Shown here in pieces: positions 1 to 6,767 of a stretch of 16,662 nucleotides of DNA (positions are counted from its first letter, which is position 1; every line of letters starts with the position of its first letter). Both the position numbers and the translations under genes were made by a program. Below the pieces are notes generated by a model, which did no database searches, was not told the DNA's origin, and worked only from the letters and a program-made list of their open reading frames with translations. This DNA is from Promethearchaeota archaeon (GTDB taxonomy: Archaea > Asgardarchaeota > Lokiarchaeia > Sigyniarchaeales > SOKP01), in contig SDNM01000004.1 of the NCBI GenBank assembly GCA_004524385.1, positions 1 through 16,662 on the forward strand. The letters run 5' to 3'.

Positions 1-437
1 ACCTTGTATCGCCCACCTCTCTCGGGTTCTAAAATATAGACGGTCTCGTAAAATCCATTAAGATCACTGTCATAATAGAGATAATGCCCCTCAGTCTTTG
101 CCTCACCTTTCTTGTATGACTCTTTGTCGCTGGTAAAATACACTTTACCACTATTTGGAGTTATAAAAATCCCATGTACATCAAATTCTGCAGTTCCACC
201 ATTTGTTTTATCTTCAGGTTTAGTTTTTAAATAATCATCGGCGAGAGACCAACGATTTGGTATATAGATCGTGATATCTTTTTCATAATAATTTAAAATT
301 TTTGGTTGTTCTTCACCTGAAATCGTTAATGAATCATATTTAATGGGAATTGGATCATATCCCTCTTGGGCCCAAGTTGGAGTGTCCCAATCAATCGCTT
401 TTGGTTCTGAAAATGGAATGCAAACATCTGAAGAAAT
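1..437 (-). CDS. Fragment of a large, probably surface, protein; no start codon, C-terminus beyond the left edge
   Basis: The minus strand reads without a stop for about 145 codons from 437 to the left edge. The product is rich in Tyr, Asp and aromatic residues and looks like beta-rich extracellular protein. It contains DSDLNGFYE, which resembles a calcium-binding D-x-D-x-N-G-x-x-E loop, followed by ETVYIL. I do not recognise the family. There is no ATG, GTG or TTG in a plausible place at the right-hand end. The frame is closed by TGA at 438-440, inside a triplicated 12-mer. The gene may be 5'-truncated, frameshifted by repeat expansion, or disrupted by the DNA carrying the next ORF. A surface location is inferred from composition only. 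Confidence 0.55.
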   Translation of the reverse strand, partial: MSSDVCIPFSEPKAIDWDTPTWAQEGYDPIPIKYDSLTISGEEQPKILNYYEKDITIYIPNRWSLADDYLKTKPEDKTNGGTAEFDVHGIFITPNSGKVYFTSDKESYKKGEAKTEGHYLYYDSDLNGFYETVYILEPERGGRYK

Positions 438-464
438 TCAAACATCTGAATGCAAACATCTGAA
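416..464. repeat. Three copies of a 12-mer within a 32-bp partial duplication
   Basis: CAAACATCTGAA occurs exactly at 421-432, 439-450 and 453-464. The outer two copies share the longer 17-mer GAATGCAAACATCTGAA (416-432 and 448-464), offset by 32 bp. Because 32 is not a multiple of three, removing one repeat length would join the minus-strand fragment (frame ending PFSEPKAIDW) to a different upstream frame that starts at 520. This is either slippage damage in a coding region or the scar of a rearrangement. Confidence 0.85.
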
Positions 465-999
465 CAAATACCAGAAAGTTTTAATTGAGTTTTTCCAGAA
501 AAAAGCCTCAGCAAATTCAATATATCCCAATCCAGCAGTAACTGGCACTAGTGGATATAAAAATATGGATTATAAACGAAATAAAGCCAATAGGATCGAA
601 AGAAACGCATGGGAGAAATATGAATATGCAAAGAACAAATTAGGAAAAGCAATAAATTTATATCTTAGCCGAAAGATCCAAAACACCCCCAAGACGATTG
701 ATTTTACAGCAGAGAACTTAAACCAAGAGATCGCCAAGATCAGAAAACAATTCAAACCAGAGTTAAAAACCATTAAAAAGGCATTTGGCGGAACCACTAA
801 AGGAAGAAAACGATCCAATTATTTTCTAGAGTTTGAAAAGGAAATGTTTCGATTGGAGATTAACGAATTTGGAAACTATGTATTTCATCCGTATGATGAT
901 TATAGAAACTTAAAGAATAGAAGCTTTAATTCTGTAAGGGAAATGATGGAACAATTGAAAATCGATATTAAAACCACAATAAAGAGATTAAATCTCTAA
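418..999 (+). CDS. Hypothetical basic protein, no recognised domain
   Basis: The reading frame runs to a TAA at 997-999. ATG codons at 343, 418 and 565 are possible starts. The first lies antisense to the minus-strand fragment, so 418 or 565 is more likely; the 565 start would give about 145 residues. The protein is Lys/Arg-rich and mostly helical in character. Recognisable stretches are RNKANRIERNAWEKYEYAKNKLGKA (given here only as positions 78-102 of the longest form) and a final part with EFEKEMFRLEINEFGNY. No signal peptide, membrane segment or nucleotide-binding motif is visible. Several C-ending codons differ from the AT-rich neighbours. With the broken gene on its left, this could be recently acquired DNA, but no terminal repeats or recombinase support that. 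Confidence 0.5.
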   Translation: MQTSEEIQTSECKHLNKYQKVLIEFFQKKASANSIYPNPAVTGTSGYKNMDYKRNKANRIERNAWEKYEYAKNKLGKAINLYLSRKIQNTPKTIDFTAENLNQEIAKIRKQFKPELKTIKKAFGGTTKGRKRSNYFLEFEKEMFRLEINEFGNYVFHPYDDYRNLKNRSFNSVREMMEQLKIDIKTTIKRLNL

Positions 1000-1092
1000 A
1001 AATTATAAATTTGAATTAATTTTATGTAAAGAATGCACTACTAATCTTGAAAAAGATGTAAAAAAATATAATCTCTTTTTTATTTTTTTTGT
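983..1092 (+). terminator. Probable terminator: small palindrome over the stop codon plus downstream T-rich tract
   Basis: A 15-nt palindrome, AGAGATT-A-AATCTCT (983-997), ends in the first base of the stop codon of the hypothetical gene. A second small hairpin, ATCTT-gaaa-AAGAT, lies near 1045, followed by long T runs at about 1073-1092. Archaeal termination relies mainly on T-rich tracts, so the latter is the likely site. Confidence 0.4.
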
Positions 1093-1273
1093 TGTTTGTT
1101 GTAAGTGTTGTGAATTTTTTTGCTTACTTAACTCATTCCCTAATAGGATAAATTAATTAAAGTTAATAAATGTTAAAAAATTTCAAAGACTAATAAAATA
1201 ATATAGATCTAAATTTCAAGTTTTCAATTAATAATTCATAATAATGAACAGAAGAATGAGGCGGCATCCCTAA

Positions 1274-1335
1274 ATGTCTGAAGATATTAAAGAATTCGTC
1301 TTTAAAGCTTAAGACTCGTCGTCTTAGCGAAGTAA
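1274..1335 (+). other. Orphaned GTPase leader peptide (1274-1306) followed by a 29-nt hairpin-bearing insert (1307-1335)
   Basis: ATG at 1274 opens the peptide MSEDIKEFVFK and then meets TAA one codon later. The GTPase at 11668-12207 begins MSQDENAFVFK and continues directly into ITVIGDGAVGKT. Here the matching continuation IVVLGDAAVGKT starts at 1336, after exactly 29 extra nt, in another frame and just behind an in-frame TAA. The insert holds a stem TAAGAC/GTCTTA with loop TCGTC, extendable by GC/GC across one bulged T. About 45% of its bases are G or C, well above the surroundings. Deleting 1307-1335 gives one continuous GTPase. The insert could be an intron, a mobile mini-hairpin, or an inactivating mutation or assembly error. 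Confidence 0.7.
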
Positions 1336-1338
1336 ATT

Positions 1339-1851
1339 GTGGTTTTAGGAGATGCTGCCGTTGGCAAGACATCATTAATAAATCAATATATCGAACATTC
1401 GTTCCAAGAGGATTATAAACCCACTCTGGGAGCTAATATCATTAGAAAAGATATTTATATTAATAAAATTAACGTAAAGGTTAGATTAATAATGTGGGAC
1501 CTCGCTGGACAAGAGAAATATAATGTAATTCGTTCAATGTATTTCCAAGGGTGTGTTGGAGCGTTATTAGTTTATGATATAACCAGACGTTCCACTTTTG
1601 AAACTGTAAATTCTAAATGGTTAAGGGATTTCGAGAAATATGTGAAACAAGAAGGAACATACGTATTAATCGGTAACAAAACTGATTTAACGGAGCAACG
1701 CGTGGTTTCAACAGAAGAGGGTAATAGCTTTATGAGAGAAATTAATGCGAGTGATTTCATTGAAACAAGTGCCAAGTACGGAGAAAACGTCGAAAAGGCA
1801 TTTGAAAATTTGGTTTATAATATTTTAAAAAAATTAGGTGAAGCTACTTAG
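1339..1851 (+). CDS. Ras/Rab-like small GTPase with interrupted N-terminus
   Basis: This is a small GTP-binding switch protein of the Ras superfamily, with all G motifs visible. They are the P-loop GDAAVGKTS at residues 4-12, a switch I Thr in KPTLGAN, G3 WDLAGQE, G4 GNKTDL and G5 ETSAK. There is no C-terminal Cys for prenylation; it ends KKLGEAT. The only in-frame start is GTG at 1339, preceded by ATT and a TAA at 1333-1335. Starting there cuts into the first beta strand, where the family normally reads K-I-V-V-L-G-D. The expected leader is present upstream but out of frame (see 1274-1335). The gene may therefore be a pseudogene, or its mRNA may be processed. The rest of the frame is undamaged, which suggests either recent damage or a working mechanism that restores it. 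Confidence 0.8.
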   Translation: MVLGDAAVGKTSLINQYIEHSFQEDYKPTLGANIIRKDIYINKINVKVRLIMWDLAGQEKYNVIRSMYFQGCVGALLVYDITRRSTFETVNSKWLRDFEKYVKQEGTYVLIGNKTDLTEQRVVSTEEGNSFMREINASDFIETSAKYGENVEKAFENLVYNILKKLGEAT

Positions 1852-1944
1852 TTTAATTTTATATTTTGATAAATAACTCTTTTTATAAGTTTATTGTATA
1901 AAGATAAAATCTTTTAAAATTAATTAACTCAGAAAAATATTATT

Positions 1945-3096
1945 ATGAAAGAACTATCTCAAAAAGTAATAGCAGCTCCAAAATCTAAAATTAGAGAATT
2001 ATTTGACCTTGCGGCTGGGCGCTCTGATGTTATTAGTCTTGGTATTGGTCAACCAGACTTTCCTACTCCTCTCCCAGCGATACAAGGTAATATTGGCGCA
2101 CTAAAGAAAAACATCACTACTTATGCTCCAACGAGAGGAGTACCAAAGCTATTAGAATTGCTTGAAAAGAAATTAGAAAAAATTAATAATATTAAACTAA
2201 ACTGGAAAGATAACATTATATTGTGTAATGGAGGTTCTAACGCTATTACACTTGCGTTTGCTTCGATATTTAATCCTGGTGACGAGCTGATTCTCTCATC
2301 ACCGAACTTTGTTTCGTATTTCTATTGCGGTTCTTTTTTTGGGGTGAAAATTGTTGAAATTGAACGTAATTTAGATTTTAGTCCAAATATCGAGAATATA
2401 AAAGCGTCAATTACAAATAAAACTAAGGCAATTCTTATTAATTCTCCGAATAATCCAACTGGTTATACATTAAGCAAGCAAGAATTAGAGGAGATTGTTA
2501 GTATAGTTCTTAACCACGATTTATATTTGATAAGTGATGAAGCATATGAGAATTATATTTATGAAGGTTTAAAGCATATAAGTCCTGCCTCTCTTAACGG
2601 TATGTTTGAAAGGACGATTACGCTCAACGCAATGAGTAAGTTATACTCCGCTACGGGCTTTAGATTGGGTTATGTAGCAGCAAATAAGGAAATCATTAAC
2701 CTAATGGAAAAATATCTCCAATATACAATTGCGGGGACAAATCACGCTGCTCAATATGGATTTATTGAAGCTTTAAAGATGGATAATAGTTTTTTTGATG
2801 ATATTTTAAAGAGTTTTGACGAAAGACGTATGTTTGTGTATAATAGACTAAATGAAATAGGTTTTGATGTAGTCAAACCTCTTGGTGCGTTTTATATAAT
2901 GCCCTCAGTTAAAAAATTTAACATGACAGGTCAAGCTTTTTCAGAAAAAATAATTAAAGAAAAGGGAGTAGCAATAGTTCCTGGCAATATTTTTGGCTCT
3001 TTCTCAGATTTTTTATTAAGAATCTCTTACGCAACCGACTTAGAAAAACTTAAAGTAGCTATGGATAGAATTGAAAGTTTTATTAAAGAATTATAG
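1945..3096 (+). CDS. Class I/II PLP-dependent aminotransferase (aspartate/aromatic type)
   Basis: This is a fold-type I aminotransferase of 383 residues, the usual length for the archaeal AspC-like group. Visible motifs are the N-terminal GIGQPDFPTP (33-42), SPNNPTG (167-173, with cofactor-binding Asn170), SDEAY (197-201, with Asp198 contacting the pyridine nitrogen), the PLP lysine in NAMSK (Lys232), FRLGY (239-243) and the carboxylate-binding Arg359 in LLRISYA. The family transfers amino groups between 2-oxoglutarate and aspartate, aromatic or branched substrates; sequence alone does not fix the substrate here. It is a single gene with its own upstream AT-rich region, and it converges on cdc48 with a gap of 16 nt. 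The start ATG at 1945 gives the family-typical N-terminus. Confidence 0.92.
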   Translation: MKELSQKVIAAPKSKIRELFDLAAGRSDVISLGIGQPDFPTPLPAIQGNIGALKKNITTYAPTRGVPKLLELLEKKLEKINNIKLNWKDNIILCNGGSNAITLAFASIFNPGDELILSSPNFVSYFYCGSFFGVKIVEIERNLDFSPNIENIKASITNKTKAILINSPNNPTGYTLSKQELEEIVSIVLNHDLYLISDEAYENYIYEGLKHISPASLNGMFERTITLNAMSKLYSATGFRLGYVAANKEIINLMEKYLQYTIAGTNHAAQYGFIEALKMDNSFFDDILKSFDERRMFVYNRLNEIGFDVVKPLGAFYIMPSVKKFNMTGQAFSEKIIKEKGVAIVPGNIFGSFSDFLLRISYATDLEKLKVAMDRIESFIKEL

Positions 3097-3112
3097 AGGA
3101 TAAAAAAATTTA

Positions 3113-5395
3113 TTATTTATAGAGATCTGCCGATGTATCTTTAATATTTCGTGATTCAGTTATTTGTTTTGCTAGTTGTTCGTATCTTTCAATTATTTCT
3201 TTAGATAAAGTCGATTTAATTTTTTCCATTGCTTTTTCAAAATGTTTCAATTCGATCTTTTCTAAATCAGTCATTTTTTCTCTAATCGCATTCATCCCAG
3301 CCTCACGGCATAAATTTTCTAAATCTGCACCACTATAACCCTCAGTAAATTGAGCAATTTTATCCAAGGAAACATTATCCGCTAATGGCATCTTTTTAGT
3401 ATGTACTTCTATTATTTTAGATCTAGCCTCATAGTCGGGTGCAGTTACATATAATAATCTGTCGAATCGTCCTGGTCTTAATAACGCAGGATCGACTAAA
3501 TCTGGCCTATTAGTACTAGCAATAATTACTATTCCTTCCCTATTTTCGACTCCATCCATTTCTACAAGAATTTGATTAACAATTGAATCATAAATGTGAG
3601 ATCCTACATCCCCTCTACTAGATGAAATTGCATCAATTTCATCGAAATAAATAATTGATGGGGCTGCTTGGCGTGCTTTTCTAAAGATTTCTCTTACAGC
3701 TCTTTCACTTTCTCCAACCCATTTTGAAAATATTTCAGGACCTTTTATTGTAATAAAATTGGAAAGACTTTCTGTAGCAACCGCTTTTGCCAATAATGTT
3801 TTTCCGCAACCTGGTGGTCCAAATAATAATATTCCATTTAATGGGCGTATACCCGCTTTTTTAAATAATTTTGGATATTTTAATGGCCATTCAACAGCTT
3901 CTAATAGTTCTTGTTTAATATCTTCTAATCCTCCAATATCCTCCCACGGTACATTAGGAATCTCAATCATAACCTCTCGCATTGCAGATGGCTCAATCAT
4001 ATTGATTGCTTGTAAGAAATCTTCGTCCTTTATTTTTAATTCTTGGATAATTTCACTAGGAATTGGTTCGTCTAAATTAATTTTTGGTAAGATTCGTCTT
4101 AATGAAAGCATTGCAGCTTCCCTACCTACTGCCATAATATCAGCACCAACAAATCCATGAGTTATTTCAGCGTAATGGGAGAGATCAACATCAGGCTCAA
4201 CAGGCATACCTCTTGTGTGAATTTGAAATATTTCTTTCCTCCCTTTTACATTAGGCACTCCAAATTCTATTTCACGATCAAATCTTCCTGGTCTTCTTAA
4301 TGCATCATCTAAAGAATTTATCCTATTAGTAGCCCCTATACAAATTATTTCTCCCCTACCTCTTAATCCATCCAATAAAGATAATAACTGTGAAACAACA
4401 CGCCTTTCAACCTCTCCAGTAACATCTTGCCTTTTTGGCGCTATAGAATCAATTTCATCGATAAAGATTATGGAAGGAGCATTATTTTCTGCTTCTCGAA
4501 AGATATCACGAAGTCTTCCCTCGCTTGCGCCGTAGAATTTACTCATAATTTCTGGACCATTAATAGTTATGAAATATGCGTTTGATTCTTGAGATACAGC
4601 TTTCGCCAATAATGTTTTTCCAGTTCCAGAAGGCCCATAAAATAGAACCCCTTTAGGGGGATCAATATTTAACCTATGAAATAATTCTGGATGTTTTAAG
4701 GGTAATTCAATCATTTCTCTTATTCTCTGAATCTCATCACTTAACCCACCTACATCGTCGTATGTTACAATTTCTCCTGAAACATTTAATACAGCAACAC
4801 GTTTGTTTATTCTTATTTTTGTATTACGCGTAATTCGAACTACTTTACCTGAAGGACGTGTATTTTCTACAATAAGCCTTAAAGTTCCTAAGGTTGGTCG
4901 TCTACCCCCTCCTTTGAAAAAAGGAAACATTTTCATGATTTCAGCCATTGGATTATCTGGATCGTCCCTTTGCACGAAAGCTCCTAAAACATCAACAATA
5001 TCTCCAATAACTACGGGTTTATCAATCAATTTTCCTTTTATTGCTTCAGCTTGTCTTTTCATATCAATATTAGGTCTAGTTGGAGTTAGAATAATTTCTG
5101 ATGCTGGATAAACTTCTGCTATTTGTATGGTAACATACTCTCCAATAGTAGCACCTGCATTTAGTCTTTGAATCCCATCGATTCTAATAATCCCTTTTCC
5201 TTTATCAGCTACACTAGCAACAACAATACCAGTTGTCTTTTTTTTACCTCTTATTTCGACAATATCCCCTGTTGATAAACCTAACGTGTTTATTGCGTCT
5301 TGATCGACATAGCATAAGCTACGCCCGCTACGATTTTTTTCTAATCTTTCGATTCTTAATTTTGTTGACTTCTCTCTTGGTTTTTCTTTTATCAT
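3113..5395 (-). CDS. cdc48: CDC48/VAT two-ring AAA+ ATPase with HbYX C-terminus
   Basis: This is a 760-residue p97/VAT-type unfoldase that extracts and unfolds proteins in the cytosol. An N-terminal double-psi barrel and CDC48 domain 2 (about 10-200) precede D1, with Walker A GPSGTGKT (254-261), Walker B FIDEID (311-316), sensor Asn357 and Arg fingers in RRPGRFD. D2 follows with GPPGCGKT (526-533), YFDEID (583-588) and sensor Asn629. Pore loops are KFYG in D1 and KWVG in D2. The second N-subdomain carries an insertion (about 140-165, with MKMFPFFKGGGRRP) absent from classical VAT. The protein ends LYK, a hydrophobic-Tyr-X tail; such tails dock ATPases on the 20S proteasome. It lies 124 nt downstream of the PSTK gene with its own likely promoter. 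Confidence 0.97.
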   Translation of the reverse strand: MIKEKPREKSTKLRIERLEKNRSGRSLCYVDQDAINTLGLSTGDIVEIRGKKKTTGIVVASVADKGKGIIRIDGIQRLNAGATIGEYVTIQIAEVYPASEIILTPTRPNIDMKRQAEAIKGKLIDKPVVIGDIVDVLGAFVQRDDPDNPMAEIMKMFPFFKGGGRRPTLGTLRLIVENTRPSGKVVRITRNTKIRINKRVAVLNVSGEIVTYDDVGGLSDEIQRIREMIELPLKHPELFHRLNIDPPKGVLFYGPSGTGKTLLAKAVSQESNAYFITINGPEIMSKFYGASEGRLRDIFREAENNAPSIIFIDEIDSIAPKRQDVTGEVERRVVSQLLSLLDGLRGRGEIICIGATNRINSLDDALRRPGRFDREIEFGVPNVKGRKEIFQIHTRGMPVEPDVDLSHYAEITHGFVGADIMAVGREAAMLSLRRILPKINLDEPIPSEIIQELKIKDEDFLQAINMIEPSAMREVMIEIPNVPWEDIGGLEDIKQELLEAVEWPLKYPKLFKKAGIRPLNGILLFGPPGCGKTLLAKAVATESLSNFITIKGPEIFSKWVGESERAVREIFRKARQAAPSIIYFDEIDAISSSRGDVGSHIYDSIVNQILVEMDGVENREGIVIIASTNRPDLVDPALLRPGRFDRLLYVTAPDYEARSKIIEVHTKKMPLADNVSLDKIAQFTEGYSGADLENLCREAGMNAIREKMTDLEKIELKHFEKAMEKIKSTLSKEIIERYEQLAKQITESRNIKDTSADLYK

Positions 5396-5420
5396 TTTTA
5401 AAATCAGTTAAATTTTAAAT

Positions 5421-5460
5421 ACTTATATAACATTAAAATATCTTAATTCAAGTATATAAA
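5421..5460 (-). promoter_or_regulatory. Candidate cdc48 promoter (two TATA-like elements)
   Basis: On the minus strand, TTTATATA (5453-5460) and TTATATAA (5422-5430 region) lie about 60 and 30 nt before the cdc48 ATG. The first would give a leader of about 35 nt, the second a nearly leaderless transcript. Either fits archaeal TBP/TFB promoters, but AT-rich DNA makes chance matches common. Confidence 0.4.
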
Positions 5461-5519
5461 GTAATTTATGGTTTAATTTCTTTTTCTTTATTTTTTATAA
5501 TACTCTATTCAAAGAAATC

Positions 5520-6320
5520 TTAGGAAATTTTAATGTTTAAATTTTTTTCTAAATATTCATTAAATTTTTTTCTAATTTCTGACTCACTTAAATCTGTATT
5601 TAATTTCTTTTTAACAAAGATCTTTCGATATTTTATAATTTTATTCTTTAATATACTAAAATTAGGATTTCTTATTAGATCTCCCGCTACATCTCTAGTA
5701 ATTTTATCCAATTTTTCATTGTTTATATTTGAAGATAGTCTAATAAATTCATTAGTTTTCGCTAAATCTTCTGAAATTTTTAGATTTCGAATAAAAATAT
5801 CAATTAATTTATCTATAGATTCATTTAAATCTTTCAATTGAGAGAGATCATAATTTGCAAGAGGTATGTCCCAGTTATATTTACCAAAATCATCAAATTT
5901 CTTAGCTATATTTATAGCAACTCTGTTTGGTATAGGCTTCCCTCTATTTTCATTCCATTTTATGCAAGTTTCAAGTGGAGTTGATATGTGAATTATAAAA
6001 CATTTCAGACCTAACTTATCTGCAATGTTTTTTAAATCGTGTCTCATACTGGTATAATAGTTTAAATCATCGTTAATAGCAATAATACCTGCTTCTAACG
6101 CCTTTCTTACTGATTCCAAGCTTTTTCTACGGACTATTTGTTCTTTGCTATGATTGAATTCACCTGGAACAACATTTTCCCTAATTTCATCTGGATCTAT
6201 AATTTTTACTTTAAAAATATTAGATTTGCTCTCTAATAATTCTTTCAACTTATTAGCAAAAGTAGATTTACCTGATGCTGGTAATCCAACCAAACAAACT
6301 AAAAAATTCTTTTTTTCCAA
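5520..6320 (-). CDS. pstK: O-phosphoseryl-tRNA(Sec) kinase (PSTK), TTG start
   Basis: PSTK phosphorylates Ser-tRNA(Sec), giving Sep-tRNA(Sec), the substrate of SepSecS in archaeal and eukaryotic selenocysteine synthesis. The P-loop GLPASGKS is at 12-19. The signature NDDLNYYTSMRHDL (83-96) and later NRGKPIPNRV...KKFDDFGKYNWD match archaeal PSTK as I know it from methanogens. The C-terminal helical part (about 180-266) corresponds to the tRNA-binding domain. The paralogous Kti12 family shares the kinase fold, but the NYYxSMRxDL motif favours PSTK. The start is TTG at 6318-6320: a TAA lies two codons upstream in frame and the next Met is residue 92. It begins 8 nt after the GIY-YIG stop codon, so the two are probably co-transcribed and translationally coupled. 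Confidence 0.85.
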   Translation of the reverse strand: MEKKNFLVCLVGLPASGKSTFANKLKELLESKSNIFKVKIIDPDEIRENVVPGEFNHSKEQIVRRKSLESVRKALEAGIIAINDDLNYYTSMRHDLKNIADKLGLKCFIIHISTPLETCIKWNENRGKPIPNRVAINIAKKFDDFGKYNWDIPLANYDLSQLKDLNESIDKLIDIFIRNLKISEDLAKTNEFIRLSSNINNEKLDKITRDVAGDLIRNPNFSILKNKIIKYRKIFVKKKLNTDLSESEIRKKFNEYLEKNLNIKIS

Positions 6321-6328
6321 CGATTAAA

Positions 6329-6598
6329 TCAGCTGTTATTAAAGTTTTTAATTAATTCTAACTTCTTTTGTTTGGAAAAGGATTTAATTTCTAATTCACG
6401 TCTCATGGCGACTTTTCTATCTGTATATGATTCGAAATATTTTAATTCAACTTTTTGTTTGCCACGAGTATATCTCGCCCCTCTTCCATGCCTATGTTCT
6501 TTCCATCTCCTATAAAGATTATTGCTATATCCTGTATAATAGCTTTTTTTCCCATTTTTAGCTATTGTTTCTAAAATATAGACGTAATAAACAGACAT
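6329..6598 (-). CDS. GIY-YIG nuclease domain protein (YhbQ/UPF0213 type)
   Basis: This is a single-domain GIY-YIG protein of 89 residues. The GIY-like strand is YYVYIL (4-9) and the YIG-like strand is YYTGYSNN (20-27), followed by LYRRWKEH with the catalytic Arg region (29-35). The conserved acidic residue is in RRELEIKSF (Glu68/Glu70). Stand-alone members of this family occur in bacteria and archaea and are thought to act on DNA; their physiological role is poorly defined. It is the first gene of a minus-strand pair with PSTK. The divergent gene on its right shares a 169-nt intergenic region containing TTTATAAATTTC-like TATA sequences (about 6677-6687) usable on either strand. Confidence 0.9.
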   Translation of the reverse strand: MSVYYVYILETIAKNGKKSYYTGYSNNLYRRWKEHRHGRGARYTRGKQKVELKYFESYTDRKVAMRRELEIKSFSKQKKLELIKNFNNS

Positions 6599-6767
6599 AA
6601 AGAAACCTCTCTAATTAAAAAATCGATTTTGTAATATATATTTTTTTAGATAATTTTTCTTATTAAACGATTTATCTTTATAAATTTCAATTAAAAATAT
6701 AAGTTGAGACCCTTATTAAGTAAATATAAATCACAATAGATATCGAATAAAATTTTTTTTAAAACCC

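Noticed and set aside
438..440. TGA read as selenocysteine in the minus-strand fragment
   Set aside because: PSTK makes recoding possible in this organism, but the context (SDV-TGA-IS next to SDVCIP) is a repeat, no redox family is recognisable, and there is no start codon upstream in the frame apart from a weak GTG.
421..464. Triplicated 12-mer as a CRISPR array
   Set aside because: Units are only 12 bp with spacers of 6 and 2 bp, unlike any CRISPR layout, and no cas genes are present.
570..818. Minus-strand hydrophobic frame opposite the hypothetical basic protein
   Set aside because: A Lys-rich frame read backwards yields Phe/Leu-rich sequence; it has no separate start signals and looks like a reflection of the plus-strand ORF.
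1000..1273. tRNA or other structured RNA upstream of the first GTPase
   Set aside because: I see no cloverleaf arms or T-loop GTTCRA sequence; the region is mostly AT-rich apart from a short G/C-richer part near 1255-1335.
1301..1340. Canonical bulge-helix-bulge intron in the GTPase leader
   Set aside because: For the three in-frame junctions allowed by the A ambiguity, intron nt 2-5 do not pair with exon-2 nt 2-5. The one BHB-like fold found would leave TAA in the joined message.
3759..5418. Plus-strand open frames opposite cdc48
   Set aside because: They are antisense to a clearly conserved AAA+ gene, with low-complexity Ile/Ser/Leu products and no motifs.
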